A stretch of DNA of 64,000 nucleotides. Origin: DATBGO01 sp036558005. GTDB lineage: Bacteria > Actinomycetota > Actinomycetes > Streptosporangiales > Streptosporangiaceae. This document shows, piece after piece, positions 9,847-18,705 of this stretch. The stretch is from NCBI GenBank assembly GCA_036558005.1, contig DATBGO010000216.1, forward strand, positions 47,375 through 111,374. The letters run 5' to 3'. Each line of letters begins with the position of its first letter. Positions within the stretch are counted from its first letter, which is position 1. The notes beneath the pieces were generated by a model that did no database searches, was not told where the DNA came from, and saw only the letters and a list, made by a program, of their open reading frames with translations. Made by a program: the position numbers and the translations under genes.

Positions 9847-10248
9847 CTAGCGGTCGCGCTCCTGGCGGCGGCGCCACCGCTCTTCGAGGCGCTCCATCAG
9901 GCCCGGGCTCGCGGCCTTGCCGCGGCGGCCCTGGCTCACGGTCTTGCCAGTGTTGCTGGCCCGGCCGCTGGTGATGCTGGTCATGTGCCGGTAGCTATTC
10001 AGCGCCCACATGCTCGATCCCAGCATGACGATGAAGCCCGCCACGCCGATCAGGACGTATTTGGTGGTGACCCCGCCCAGCAGCAGCCCGACGCCGAGGA
10101 GGAAGCCGAAGATGGCCTGAATCACCCGGCGCTTGTAGTGCACGCGCGGGTCACTGGCGCGCACGGCGTTCGCGAACCGCGGATAATCGGCATATAGCGC
10201 CTGCTCGATCTGCTCAAGCTGGCGCTGCTCGTGCTCAGAGAGCGGCAC
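9847..10248 (-). CDS. DUF3040 small membrane protein
   Basis: Actinobacterial DUF3040 protein of unknown function. It begins with the family signature PLSEHEQRQLEQIEQAL and has one or two membrane helices (FGFLLGVGLLLGG and VLIGVAGFIVMLGSSMW) then a basic C-terminus. The GTG at 10248 fits the conserved start and has GGGAGG upstream; an ATG four codons earlier (10260) also has a plausible ribosome-binding site. In actinobacteria this family often lies near the dcw/dinB region, as here. Convergent with the tgpA-like gene. Confidence 0.88.
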   Translation of the reverse strand: MPLSEHEQRQLEQIEQALYADYPRFANAVRASDPRVHYKRRVIQAIFGFLLGVGLLLGGVTTKYVLIGVAGFIVMLGSSMWALNSYRHMTSITSGRASNTGKTVSQGRRGKAASPGLMERLEERWRRRQERDR

Positions 10249-10437
10249 GGCGCCTCCCATCAGACCTCACGCGTGACGAGCCCTGCGGCTTTCGCCTCAC
10301 GGACTGCTTTCCCCAAGAATACGAGCGCGAGTGCGTCCTGCGGAAGGGTACATCGTCCGGCCCCCGGGCACTGGCAGGTACAGATAGCCATAAACTACGC
10401 ACACTGTCTGATTTTGGTCAGCTGTTCGGCCAGGCCC

Positions 10438-11637
10438 TCAGCTCCCGGCCGCGTCGTGGCCGGGGTCCACCAGGGTCGCCGGGCGCACCGCGTCGGTGCC
10501 GAACCGCCCGGCGATCCGGTCCAGTGCCTGCTCCGCCTCCCGCCAGGGGGCCGGGCTCTCGCCCAGGGCCAGCTGAGTGGCGGCCCCGGCCGCCGGGACC
10601 AGCCCGGTGGCGCGCACCCCGACCAGCCGCAGCAGCGCCTTCGGGTCGAGCCCGGCGGACTGGTACAGCTCGCAGGCGGTGAGGTAGATCTGCTGCGCCA
10701 CGTCGGTCGGGTCGGCCAGCGTGCGTGACCTGGTGATGGTCTTGAAGCTGGCCAGCCGCAGCTTGACCACGACCGTCCTGGCCGTGCAGCCAGAGCGGCG
10801 CAGGCTCCGGGCCGTCCGGCCCGACAGCCGCAGCAGCTCACGCCGGATGACGTCGGGGTCTGCGATGTCGCGGTCGAAGGTCTCCTCGGCGCCGACGCTC
10901 TTTTCCCGCACGTGCGGGACCACCCGGCGGTCATCCCGCCCGGCGGCCAGCGCCGCGAGGTGCGCGGCCGCGGCCTGCCCGAGCGCGCGCTCAAGCGCCG
11001 GGACCGGGGTCTGCGCGATGTCAGCCACCGTGCGCAGCCCCAGCCGGGCCAGCACCTGGCCGGTCTGCCTGCCCACCCCCCACAGCGCGGAGACCGGCAG
11101 CGGGTGCAGGAAATCCAGGATGCCGTCGGCCGGGATGACCAGCAGGCCGTCGGGCTTGCAGTGCACGGAGGCGAGCTTGGCGATGAACTTGGTCGTCGCC
11201 ACCCCGACCGAGCAGGTGATGCCCTGCTGCTGGCGGACCTCCCGCCGGATCAGCGCGCCGATCGCGGCGGGCGAGCCGAGCCGCCGGATCGCGCCGGAGA
11301 CGTCCAGGAACGCCTCGTCCAGGGCCAGCGGCTCCACCTCCGGCGTGACCGACCCGAAGATGGACATGACTTCCCTGGATACCGCGCCGTAGTGGCCGTG
11401 CCGCGGCGGGATGAACACCGCCTGCGGGCACAGCCGCCTGGCCTGCGAGACCGGCATGGCCGAGCGGACCCCGAACGCGCGGGCCGGGTAGGTGGCCGAC
11501 AGCACCACGCCGCGCGGGCCTGCCCCGGCCACCACCACCGGGGCGCTGGCCAGCTCCGGCCGGTCCCTGATCTCCACGCTGGCGTAGAAGGCATCCATGT
11601 CGACGTGCAGGATGTGACAGCCGCTGTCCTCAGGCAC
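10438..11637 (-). CDS. dinB: DNA polymerase IV (Y-family)
   Basis: Error-prone translesion DNA polymerase. The catalytic carboxylates are in HVDMDAFYASVE (Asp13) and EPLALDEAFLDVSG (Asp107/Glu108); the YPARAFGVRSAMP block, the helix-hairpin-helix thumb (WGVGRQTGQVLARLG) and the little-finger domain (EKSVGAEETF) follow. GTG start at 11637 with GGGAGG upstream. The C-terminus lacks an obvious beta-clamp motif by eye, so this could be a DinB2-type enzyme. No SOS box is recognised in the short upstream region. Confidence 0.93.
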   Translation of the reverse strand: MPEDSGCHILHVDMDAFYASVEIRDRPELASAPVVVAGAGPRGVVLSATYPARAFGVRSAMPVSQARRLCPQAVFIPPRHGHYGAVSREVMSIFGSVTPEVEPLALDEAFLDVSGAIRRLGSPAAIGALIRREVRQQQGITCSVGVATTKFIAKLASVHCKPDGLLVIPADGILDFLHPLPVSALWGVGRQTGQVLARLGLRTVADIAQTPVPALERALGQAAAAHLAALAAGRDDRRVVPHVREKSVGAEETFDRDIADPDVIRRELLRLSGRTARSLRRSGCTARTVVVKLRLASFKTITRSRTLADPTDVAQQIYLTACELYQSAGLDPKALLRLVGVRATGLVPAAGAATQLALGESPAPWREAEQALDRIAGRFGTDAVRPATLVDPGHDAAGS

Positions 11638-11690
11638 CGGACCACCTCCCGCCGCTACCAGGCCAAATGTAGCCCGGTCCGGGGACAGTC

Positions 11691-11790
11691 CGGGCCTGCG
11701 TGGGGTCGCGGCACGAGCCGGCCCGGGCCTGCGTGGGGTCGCGGCGCGGGCCGGCCCGGGCCTGGGTGCGGGCCCGGCGCGAGCACCAGC
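11691..11790. repeat. 33-bp direct repeat upstream of dinB
   Basis: Two full copies and one partial copy of a 33-bp unit begin at 11691, 11724 and 11757 (each starts CGGGCCTG). They occupy the gap between the nusB 3' end and the dinB start. No coding sense is evident. The sequence is extremely GC rich. Confidence 0.75.
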
Positions 11791-11810
11791 CCACGCCTGA
11801 AAAATTCCGC

Positions 11811-12233
11811 CTAGATGCCCAGGGCCTGCTCGAGCTCGGGCCGCAGCGCGGCCAGCCTGGCGAGCAGCCCGTTGACGAAGGCGGGCGAGGAATCCGTCGA
11901 CAGGTCGCGGGCCAGCGCGACCGCCTCGCTGATCGCCACCCCGTCCGGCACCGCGGGCGCCCAGAACAGCTCGAACACCGCGACCCGCAGGATGTTGCGG
12001 TCGACCGCGGGCATCCGGTCCAGCGTCCAGCCTTCCGAGTGCGCCGACAGCAACTCGTCGATCGCGGCGCGGTGCGCCTGCACCCCGCGGACCAGGTCCG
12101 CCGCGTAACCCGACATCGGCGGGCCCGTCTCGGCGATCCGCTGGCTCAGCAGGTCGAGCACGGGCACCGCGCGGATCTCGGCTTCGTACAGGATGTCCAG
12201 GGCCCGCTTGCGGGCCTTGCTACGAGCCGGCAT
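11811..12233 (-). CDS. nusB: Transcription antitermination factor NusB
   Basis: RNA-binding factor that with NusE (S10) recognises boxA and promotes antitermination in rRNA operons. It has the classical N-terminus ARSKARKRALDILYEAE, the central PMSGYAADLVRGV region and the end motif AVFELFWA...AISEAVALARDLSTD..AFVNGLLA. Length 140 residues is normal. It follows efp on the same strand (36-bp gap), the usual actinobacterial order efp-nusB. Confidence 0.97.
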   Translation of the reverse strand: MPARSKARKRALDILYEAEIRAVPVLDLLSQRIAETGPPMSGYAADLVRGVQAHRAAIDELLSAHSEGWTLDRMPAVDRNILRVAVFELFWAPAVPDGVAISEAVALARDLSTDSSPAFVNGLLARLAALRPELEQALGI

Positions 12234-12269
12234 GGCAGCGGGTGGGCGGGCGCTGGCCTGGCCGGCCGG

Positions 12270-12827
12270 TCACGCCCGGCCTAGGTACTGGCCGGTGCGG
12301 GTGTCGACCCTGATCTTCTCGCCGGTGGTGATGAACAGCGGCACCTGGATCTGCGCGCCGGTCTCCAGGGTGGCGGGCTTGGTCCCGCCGGTGGACCGGT
12401 CGCCCTGCAGCCCCGGGTCGGTCTGGCTGACCGTCAGCTCGACCGCCGCCGGCAGCTCCACGTACAGCGGCACACCCTCGTTGAACGCGATCGTCGCGTT
12501 CTGCTCCTCCAGCAGGTAGCTGGCCACGTCGCCGACCACCGAGGCGGGGATCCGCGGCTGGTCGAAATCCTGGGTGTCCATGAAGACGAAGTCCTCGCCC
12601 TCGCGGTAGAGGTACTGCATCTCCCGCTTGTCCACGCTGGCCTGCTCGACCCGGACGCCGGCGTTGAAGGTCCGGTCGACCACCTTTCCCGACAGCACGT
12701 TCTTCAGCTTGGTCCGGACGAACGCGCCGCCCTTGCCGGGCTTGACGTGCTGGAAGTCAACGACGCTCCATAGCTGGCCGTCGAGGTTGAGGGTCATGCC
12801 GTTCTTCAGGTCGTTCGTGGTGGCCAC
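12270..12827 (-). CDS. efp: Elongation factor P
   Basis: Translation factor that relieves ribosome stalling at polyproline. Three beta-barrel domains. The domain I loop is HVKPGKGGAF with the tip lysine at residue 32, unmodified or variously modified in different bacteria. The signature at the C-terminal domain (VELTVSQTDPG...TGGTKPATLETGAQIQVPLFI) is clear. 185 residues, GTG start at 12827. Proline-rich proteins encoded in this window (RibBA tail, 25368 gene, FtsL) are plausible clients. Confidence 0.98.
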   Translation of the reverse strand: MATTNDLKNGMTLNLDGQLWSVVDFQHVKPGKGGAFVRTKLKNVLSGKVVDRTFNAGVRVEQASVDKREMQYLYREGEDFVFMDTQDFDQPRIPASVVGDVASYLLEEQNATIAFNEGVPLYVELPAAVELTVSQTDPGLQGDRSTGGTKPATLETGAQIQVPLFITTGEKIRVDTRTGQYLGRA

Positions 12828-12868
12828 GTCTGTCGCGTCTCCTGCGTGCGCGGGTTACCCGCTCGTCC

Positions 12869-13963
12869 TCACCGGACGAGCAGTTCCCTGGTGGTTGTCG
12901 TCAGCAAGTCGGCTGCCCCCGTCATCTCGTCGCCGGAGCGCACCACGAGGGTGTCCTCGATCCGGACGCCGCCCTTGCCGGGAAGGTAGATTCCCGGCTC
13001 GACGGTAATGGGGGTCCGGTCCGCCAGTGTACCGGTCCCGGTGTACCCGATCATCGGGTCCTCGTGTACCTCCAGGCCGACTCCATGGCCCACCCCGTGC
13101 TGGAAGTTACCGCCGTAGCCGGCCGCCTCGATCAGGTCCCTGGCCGCCGCGTCCACCACCGAGACGTCGACGCCGTGCCTGGCCGCGCCGACCCCGGCCC
13201 GCTGCGCCGCGGCGACCAGATCGTAGATCTCCCGCTGCCAGCCGGCCGGCTCGCCCAGCGCGACCGTCCTGGTCATGTCGGCGTGATAGCCGGCGTAGCG
13301 GGCACCGCAGTCGATGGTGATCAGGTCACCAGGCTCGAAGGCGCGGGTGCCGGGCCGGTGATGCGGGATGGCGCCGTTCGGCCCGCTGGCCACGATGGTG
13401 TCGAACGCCAGCGCCTCGGCACCGCCGTCGGTCATGGCGCGCTCCAGGCCGATGGCGAACTCGCGCTCGGTCACCCCGGGCGCGATCGCGGCCAGCATCT
13501 GGCTGAACGCATCGCTGGTGATCTCGCAGGCCCGGGCGAGCAGCGCGATCTCGGCCTCGTCCTTGACCACCCGCAGCGACTCCACCGCCCGCCCGAACGG
13601 GAACAGGGCCAGGCCGCCGTCGAGCGCGAGCAGTTCCTGATGCCGCTCCACCGTCATCTGCTGGGCCTCGAACGCCACCGACCGCAGCCCGCGCCCGATC
13701 GCGGCCTTGATCAGCGCGGGCTCGATGAACCGCTCGCAGACCAGCTCGAGCTCGGGGCAGTCGCGGGCCGCGGCCTGCGCGTACCTGGAGTCGGTCGCCA
13801 GCACCTCCGGCCCGTCGGCGGGCAGCAGCAGCGCCGCGTTGGAGCTCACCAGCCCGGTCAAATACCGGACGTTGGGCAGGCTGGTGATCAGCGCCGCATC
13901 GGCCTGCTTCTCGATCACCTTGGCCCTGGCCCGCGCTCGGCGCGCGGCGTGTATCTCAGCCAT
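12869..13963 (-). CDS. pepQ: Xaa-Pro aminopeptidase/dipeptidase, M24 family
   Basis: Dinuclear-metal peptidase that cleaves next to proline. N-terminal creatinase-like domain, then the pita-bread catalytic domain with metal ligands in ITIDCGARYAGYHADMTRT (two Asp), GHGVGLEVHE (His), TVEPGIYLPG (Glu) and VRIEDT (Glu). 364 residues. The start MAEIHAARR at 13963 has no ribosome-binding site, but a TACAGT -10 element lies exactly six bases before it, consistent with a leaderless mRNA; an upstream ATG at 13981 overlaps that promoter. It sits in the common actinobacterial block aroC..aroQ / pepQ-efp-nusB, here interrupted by 14-20.6 kb genes. Confidence 0.92.
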   Translation of the reverse strand: MAEIHAARRARARAKVIEKQADAALITSLPNVRYLTGLVSSNAALLLPADGPEVLATDSRYAQAAARDCPELELVCERFIEPALIKAAIGRGLRSVAFEAQQMTVERHQELLALDGGLALFPFGRAVESLRVVKDEAEIALLARACEITSDAFSQMLAAIAPGVTEREFAIGLERAMTDGGAEALAFDTIVASGPNGAIPHHRPGTRAFEPGDLITIDCGARYAGYHADMTRTVALGEPAGWQREIYDLVAAAQRAGVGAARHGVDVSVVDAAARDLIEAAGYGGNFQHGVGHGVGLEVHEDPMIGYTGTGTLADRTPITVEPGIYLPGKGGVRIEDTLVVRSGDEMTGAADLLTTTTRELLVR

Positions 13964-13969
13964 AGCACG

Positions 13970-13975
13970 ACTGTA
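13970..13975 (-). promoter_or_regulatory. -10 element of a probable leaderless pepQ transcript
   Basis: TACAGT on the minus strand ends six bases before the ATG at 13963. That places the expected transcription start on the A of the start codon. No convincing -35 is seen. Confidence 0.5.
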
Positions 13976-13981
13976 GGGCAT

Positions 13982-14005
13982 GTTTAGCCCGCGCCAGCGG
14001 GGCAG
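13982..14005 (+). promoter_or_regulatory. Possible SigB/SigF-type promoter of the sigma factor gene
   Basis: GTTT (13982-13985), 14-nt spacer, GGGCAG (14000-14005). This resembles the actinobacterial general-stress promoter pattern GNNT-N14-16-GGGTAC/T with one or two mismatches, and would imply autoregulation of the sigma gene at 14050. Confidence 0.35.
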
Positions 14006-14049
14006 AATCCACCCGCCCGGCCCCCGGGCAGGCGGAGGTAATCACGACC

Positions 14050-14898
14050 ATGCCCAGCTCCGTTGCTGACGGCCCGACCATGACGCCAGGCCAGCACCTG
14101 GCCGACCTCGACGACCTGGCGCTGCTGCGCCTCATCCGGGCTGAGCCCGCGGGCAGCCAGGCCCGCGCGGACGCCTGCGCCGTGCTCGTCGCCCGGTACG
14201 TGCCGCTGGTGCGGGCTTGCGCGCGCAAGTACCGCGGCAGCCCCGAGCCGGCCGAGGAGCTGATGCAGGCCGGCTACGTGGGCCTGATGAAGGCCATCAA
14301 CAGGTTCGACTCGGCGGCCGGGCAGGGCCTGGCACCGTACGCGCTGCCGTGCATCAGCGGGGAGATCAAGCGCCACTTCCGGGACCGGCGCTGGCAGCTG
14401 AGGGTCCGCCGGCCAGCCCAGGAACTGGTGCTGGAGATGAGGGCGGCGGCCGGGACGCTGACCCAGCAGCTCGGGCACCCACCCGGCGACGCCGAGCTCG
14501 CCGCCCATCTCGGCGTGACCACGGACGACATCGCCGATGCCAGGCGCGCCGATCTCAGCTTCCATACCTGGTCCCTGGACGCGCCGGTGACCAGCGGCGA
14601 CGGTACCGCCAGGCTGTCCGACCTGCTCGGCGCCGAGGACTCCGGGGTCGAGCACGCGCTGGACATGAGCGCGGTCGCCGCGCACTGGGGCGAGCTGCCC
14701 CGGCGGGAGCAGCGGATCCTGCTGATGCGCTTCTACGGCAACATGACTCAGTCGCAGATCGGCGACCGGCTGGGCATCTCGCAGATGCACGTGTCCCGGC
14801 TGATGACCCAGTCCCTGGGGTACCTGCGGGCGCGGCTGCTCGGTGATGACGAGCCGGACGGGCAGCCCGGCGAGCTGCCGGTCGCCGGAACGGGATGA
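14050..14898 (+). CDS. RNA polymerase sigma factor, SigB/SigF (group 3) type
   Basis: Alternative sigma factor of the stress/sporulation SigB-SigF-SigG class, 282 residues. Region 2 is seen in LVRACARKYRGSPEPAEELM and VGLMKAINRFDSAAG, then the core PYALPCISGEIKRHFRDRRW; region 3 in LTQQLGHPPGDAELAAHLGV and region 4 in LPRREQRILLMRFYGNMTQ with SQIGDRLGISQMHVSRL. No anti-sigma/anti-anti-sigma genes are adjacent, but a SpoIIE-type phosphatase is encoded convergently 360 bp downstream, so a partner-switching link is possible. Divergent from pepQ. Confidence 0.93.
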   Translation: MPSSVADGPTMTPGQHLADLDDLALLRLIRAEPAGSQARADACAVLVARYVPLVRACARKYRGSPEPAEELMQAGYVGLMKAINRFDSAAGQGLAPYALPCISGEIKRHFRDRRWQLRVRRPAQELVLEMRAAAGTLTQQLGHPPGDAELAAHLGVTTDDIADARRADLSFHTWSLDAPVTSGDGTARLSDLLGAEDSGVEHALDMSAVAAHWGELPRREQRILLMRFYGNMTQSQIGDRLGISQMHVSRLMTQSLGYLRARLLGDDEPDGQPGELPVAGTG

Positions 14899-15263
14899 GG
14901 ACCGCGACCGGGCTGGCCCTGCTGGGCACGGGCGCCATCCTCGCCTTCGCCGTCCACGCCGGCCTGCCCGGCTTCAACCTGGCGGTGGCCGGCTGGATTC
15001 TCATGCTGACCGGCGCCGCGGGGATGTTCATCCCGGCCCGGGCGGCCGGCTGGCTGCGCAGGCAGATCCTGGTGCAGGGCCCGCGCCCGCCGGCGGCCGC
15101 CGTAGGGCGCGGGCCTGGCCCCTACCCGGCCGCGCTGATGCGTGACCCGGCGGCGCTGGCCGCCAAGATCCTGCAGGACGCGCAGCTGCCGCCCGCCAGC
15201 ATCAGGTTCCCGGCGGCCGGCCGGGGCGAGCCCCCGGGCCCGGACGGGCCCGGGCCGGCTTAG
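14895..15263 (+). CDS. DUF6458-like small membrane protein
   Basis: Function unknown. N-terminus MRTATGLALLGTGAILAFAV and a second helix (FNLAVAGWILMLTGAAGMFI) match the actinobacterial DUF6458 two-helix pattern; a Pro/Gly-rich cytoplasmic tail of ~60 residues follows. ATGA overlap with the sigma gene shows translational coupling. Its TAG stop overlaps the TAA stop of the convergent phosphatase gene within TTAG. Confidence 0.75.
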   Translation: MRTATGLALLGTGAILAFAVHAGLPGFNLAVAGWILMLTGAAGMFIPARAAGWLRRQILVQGPRPPAAAVGRGPGPYPAALMRDPAALAAKILQDAQLPPASIRFPAAGRGEPPGPDGPGPA

Positions 15264-17194
15264 CCTGGCGGCCGGCCGGCCCGCAGCACCAGCATGGTCA
15301 TGTCGTCACGCAGGTCGTTCATGCTGAATTCCAGCACCAGCGCCTGGGTGGCGGAGCAGATTTCGGACGGCGGCCTGCCCGCCAGCGAGGAAAGGTGGTC
15401 GGTGAGCCGCTCCTCGAAGAAGCGCTGCTCCGGGCTGCGCGCCTCCGTCACCCCGTCGGTGTACAGGAACAGCAGGTCACCGGTGCGCAGGATGATCTCC
15501 TGCCGGCCGGGCTCCGCGCTGTCGAACAGGCCGAGCGCCATCCCGCCGCCGTCCAGCATCGTCACCTCGCCGTCCGGCCTGACCACGGCCGGTCCCGGGT
15601 GCCCGGCGCTGCCGACCGCGACCCGCAGCTGGTCGCCGTGCCAGGACAGGTGCACGGCGCAGGCGGTGACGAAGCGGTCGTCGAGGTTGTCGGCCAGCAT
15701 GATCTCGTTGGCCTGGCGGAGTACCTCAGCCGGATCCGGGTTGCGGTGCGCGAGCACCCGGATCGCGTGCCGGGCCGCCGCGGTCACCGCGGCCGCCTCC
15801 TCGCCCTTGCCGCAGACGTCGCCGATCGCCATGCCCCAGCCGCCCGGGCTCGGGTAGACGTCGTAGAAGTCGCCGCCGACATCCAGGCCCTCGGTGGCGG
15901 CCACGTAGGCAGCCGCGATCTCCACCCCCGGCAGCACCGGCAGCTGCCGTGGCAGCAGGCTGGCCTGGAGCGCGTCGGCGATCTCCGTCCGCCGCCGGAA
16001 CATCCGGTCCACCTTGATCGCCAGGGCCAGCTGCTCCCCCAGCTCCTCCACCAGGCCGAGGTCGGCGATCTCGAACGGGCCCTCACCCGGCTGCCGGGCC
16101 AGGGTGAGCACGCCGTAGCCGTGCTCGCCGTCGCTCAGCGGCACCGACAGCAGCGAGGTCGCCCCCAGCCGCATCAGCAGCGGCACCCCGCCCGGCCCGG
16201 TGCCCAGGATGTCGGTGTCCTCCGCGTGCGCGATCAGCGTCGAGCTACCGGAGTCGAAGACCTGCCAGGGCACGGTGCCCGGCTGCGGGTCAGACCCGGT
16301 CAGCGCGCGGGCCAGCTCGGCCGCCTCCTTATCGCCCGGCCCGATCACGACCCTGCGCCGCAGCCGCTGCCGCCGCTCGACATCGACGATCACCCACGCC
16401 GCCAGCTCGCTGGCCAGCAACCGGGCGCACTGCCGCAGGGTGATGGACTCGTTGAAGGTAGCGTTCTCGAGCAGTAGCCGGGTCGCGGCGGTGACCAGGT
16501 CAAGCCGCTGGGTGATCGCCTCGACCGCGCGCACCGCCAGCGGGTCGGCCAGCCGGGCGGGCCCGGCCAGCTCGCCGTCACCGTCCGGGCCGCTTCCCGG
16601 CTGCCCGGCGGCGGGCTCCCGGCCGCCGGGCGGCTCCGGGCTGACCCGGCTGGCGACAGCGATGATCAGGCCGGGGTCCTGCGGCGCGGCGATGGACTCC
16701 AGCATCAGCACCGCCTCCACCGGGCCGTCCGGGGACAGCAGCGAGCAGCGGGCGCGGCGCGGCCTGCCGGTCCGGGCAGCCGCGGCCAGCTGGGTCTGCA
16801 CGGCAGCCCGCGACCGCAGGTCCACGAACGCGGTCAGCAGCTTTCCCGTCGCGTAGCCAGGGCGCGAGCCGAGCAGCTCAGCGGCCCTGCGGTTGGCCCG
16901 CCTGATGGTGCCGTCGCGTTCCAGCAGGAACAGCGGGGCGGGCGCGTCCTGGAACACCGCGCGCAGCAGCTGCCGTTCGGCGTCGGCCACGCCGGACCGC
17001 GGGCCGCCGGGCTGGCCGCCGCCCTGCAGCGACGCTGCCAGGTCGATGGCGCCGTCGAGCTCGGCGAACGCGGCATCGAGCAGCTGCGGCAGCTGCGCGC
17101 CGGGCATGGCGGCCGACTGGCGCAGCGCGTCGAACCTGGCCCTGAGCAGGGTAATTTCCTGCTCAGGCGCAGGCAGGTCAAGTTCACGCGGCAT
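15260..17194 (-). CDS. PAS-GAF-SpoIIE PP2C-type serine phosphatase
   Basis: Sensor phosphatase of the RsbU/SpoIIE class, which dephosphorylates anti-sigma antagonists. Order: coiled N-terminal region (1-70), PAS (~75-190; ERDGTIRRANRRAAELLG), GAF (~235-400), then the PPM catalytic domain (~415-640) with metal-binding GLDVGGDFYDV, GDVCGKGEEAA, GSAGHPGP, YTDGVTEAR and NDLRDDMTMLV. 644 residues. No membrane helix, so soluble. The 300-bp upstream gap (17195-17493) holds a short AT-richer stretch around 17290-17325 that could carry its promoter. Confidence 0.9.
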   Translation of the reverse strand: MPRELDLPAPEQEITLLRARFDALRQSAAMPGAQLPQLLDAAFAELDGAIDLAASLQGGGQPGGPRSGVADAERQLLRAVFQDAPAPLFLLERDGTIRRANRRAAELLGSRPGYATGKLLTAFVDLRSRAAVQTQLAAAARTGRPRRARCSLLSPDGPVEAVLMLESIAAPQDPGLIIAVASRVSPEPPGGREPAAGQPGSGPDGDGELAGPARLADPLAVRAVEAITQRLDLVTAATRLLLENATFNESITLRQCARLLASELAAWVIVDVERRQRLRRRVVIGPGDKEAAELARALTGSDPQPGTVPWQVFDSGSSTLIAHAEDTDILGTGPGGVPLLMRLGATSLLSVPLSDGEHGYGVLTLARQPGEGPFEIADLGLVEELGEQLALAIKVDRMFRRRTEIADALQASLLPRQLPVLPGVEIAAAYVAATEGLDVGGDFYDVYPSPGGWGMAIGDVCGKGEEAAAVTAAARHAIRVLAHRNPDPAEVLRQANEIMLADNLDDRFVTACAVHLSWHGDQLRVAVGSAGHPGPAVVRPDGEVTMLDGGGMALGLFDSAEPGRQEIILRTGDLLFLYTDGVTEARSPEQRFFEERLTDHLSSLAGRPPSEICSATQALVLEFSMNDLRDDMTMLVLRAGRPPG

Positions 17195-17493
17195 CCTCGG
17201 GCCCCCTTCGCGTTCCCCGGCCAGCCTGCTGCCCAGCCCCCTGCGGCGGGCCGGCCAGGCCAGTCTAGGACCACGTTGTCCGGCATTTGCCGTTTAAAAC
17301 CGTTGCCCTATGGAAAACTAATGAGTGCAAGGGTGCCTACGACGCAGGCACGACCCACGCCGGCTCTGGCGTGGTCGCGGAGCGTGTCTCGCTGGGCTTC
17401 CCGCAAGGCCGCGGCTTCCCGCCGTGGCCTTTCGCTGTCCCTGCGCATCCCGCGGCCCGCCTGCCGTGGTGATCGCGAAGGAGTCAGCCCCCC
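17195..17493. other. Gene-free divergent intergenic region
   Basis: About 300 bp between the divergent phosphatase and glycosyltransferase genes. A 40-bp AT-richer segment (17288-17328) contains GTTTAAAAC and is the likely promoter zone for one or both sides. Plus-strand open frames here (e.g. from 17276) run into other frames and have no recognisable protein content. A ribosome-binding site (GAAGGAG, about 17477-17483) precedes the next gene. Confidence 0.5.
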
Positions 17494-18705
17494 ATGAGAA
17501 TCGCACTGGTAGCCGAGCACCCGGGCCAGCCCGGCGCCGACGTCGCCACCGAGCCGGGGAGCCATGCGCAGCGCCTCAGCCAGCTGGCTTCCGCACTGGC
17601 CGGGCTCGGTCACGCGGTGACCATCTACGCGCGCAAGGGCTCTGCCGCGCTGCCGCGCAAGTCGGGCGCGGCGCCGGGCCTGACCGTCGTGGCCGTGCCC
17701 GCGGGCGAACCCGGCAGCCCGCGGCACGACCAGCGGCTCGCGCACCTGGCCGGATTCAGCGACCAGCTGGCCAGGCGCTGGCGGCAGGACCGGCCGGATG
17801 TGGTGCACGCGCACTACTGGACCGGCGGCCTGGCCGCGCTGGCCGCCACCCGCGGCCTGCGGGTGCCGGTGGTGCAGACCTTCCACTCGCTGGGGATCGC
17901 CGGGCGGGCCAGCGGCGAGGCCGGCGCAGCCGGGCCAGATCATGCCGCCAGGGTCCGGATGGAATCACTGATCGCCAGGAACGTGAGCGCGGTACTGGCC
18001 GCCTCCGCCGCCGAGCTCGCCGCGCTGGCCGGCCTCGGTGTCCCGCGCAGCGCGATCACGGTGATTCCGTGCGGGGTGGACACCACCGAGTTCGGCCCGG
18101 ACGGCCCGGTGGCCCGCCGGACCAGGCGACGCAGGCTGATGACGGTCGCGCCGCTTGACGACCAGCGCCAGCTGGGCCCGGTGCTGAGCGCGCTGGCCCT
18201 GGTGCCGGGCGCCGAGCTGCTGGTGGCGGGCGGGCCGCCGCCCGGCGAGCTCGAGACCGACGCCGGCTATCGCGCGCTGCGGCAGCTGGCCAGCCAGCTC
18301 GGCGTTGCGGGCCGGGTCAGCTGCACCGGGCAGGTGAGCCGGTCCCGGTTGCCGGCCCTGCTGCGCTCGGCGGACCTGCTGGTGCACACCAGCGCCGACG
18401 AGCAGTCCGGGATGGTGGCGATGCAGGCGATGGCCTGCGGCACGCCGGTGATCACCTCGGCCGAGGGCAGCCTGAGCGACGCCGTGGTGGACGGCGCCAC
18501 CGGCGCCGTGGTCAGGCCGGACCGGCCGGCCGCGCTGGCCCGGATGATCCGTACCCTGCTGGCCAGCCCGATGCTGCTGGAGGGCTACGGGATCGCGGCC
18601 GCGGACCGGGTCAGGGCAAGGTACTCCTGGGACCGGGTCGGGCGCGAGACGGTGGCCGCCTACCAGGGCCCGGTCAGCTCGGCCCGCGTGGATGCGATTC
18701 GATGA
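17494..18705 (+). CDS. GT4-family glycosyltransferase
   Basis: GT-B fold, probably retaining glycosyltransferase, 403 residues. N-terminal Rossmann half: MRIALVAEHPG, GSHAQRLSQLASALAGLGHAVTIY, RPDVVHAHYWTGGLAAL; C-terminal half: VIPCGVDTTEFGPDG, a divergent MTVAPLDDQRQL where family members have a VSRL.K-type strand, and DLLVHTSADEQSGMVAMQAMACGTPV. The EX7E motif reads E-QSGMVAM-Q: the second acidic residue is Gln (codon CAG), which is unusual because this Glu normally contacts the sugar-nucleotide ribose. Donor and acceptor unknown. Its 3' end overlaps the convergent ANTAR gene by 32 bp. Confidence 0.88.
   Translation: MRIALVAEHPGQPGADVATEPGSHAQRLSQLASALAGLGHAVTIYARKGSAALPRKSGAAPGLTVVAVPAGEPGSPRHDQRLAHLAGFSDQLARRWRQDRPDVVHAHYWTGGLAALAATRGLRVPVVQTFHSLGIAGRASGEAGAAGPDHAARVRMESLIARNVSAVLAASAAELAALAGLGVPRSAITVIPCGVDTTEFGPDGPVARRTRRRRLMTVAPLDDQRQLGPVLSALALVPGAELLVAGGPPPGELETDAGYRALRQLASQLGVAGRVSCTGQVSRSRLPALLRSADLLVHTSADEQSGMVAMQAMACGTPVITSAEGSLSDAVVDGATGAVVRPDRPAALARMIRTLLASPMLLEGYGIAAADRVRARYSWDRVGRETVAAYQGPVSSARVDAIR

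Noticed and set aside
17276..17497. Small gene before the glycosyltransferase
   Set aside because: Arg/Ser-rich composition typical of noncoding high-GC frames, no ribosome-binding site and no recognisable motif.
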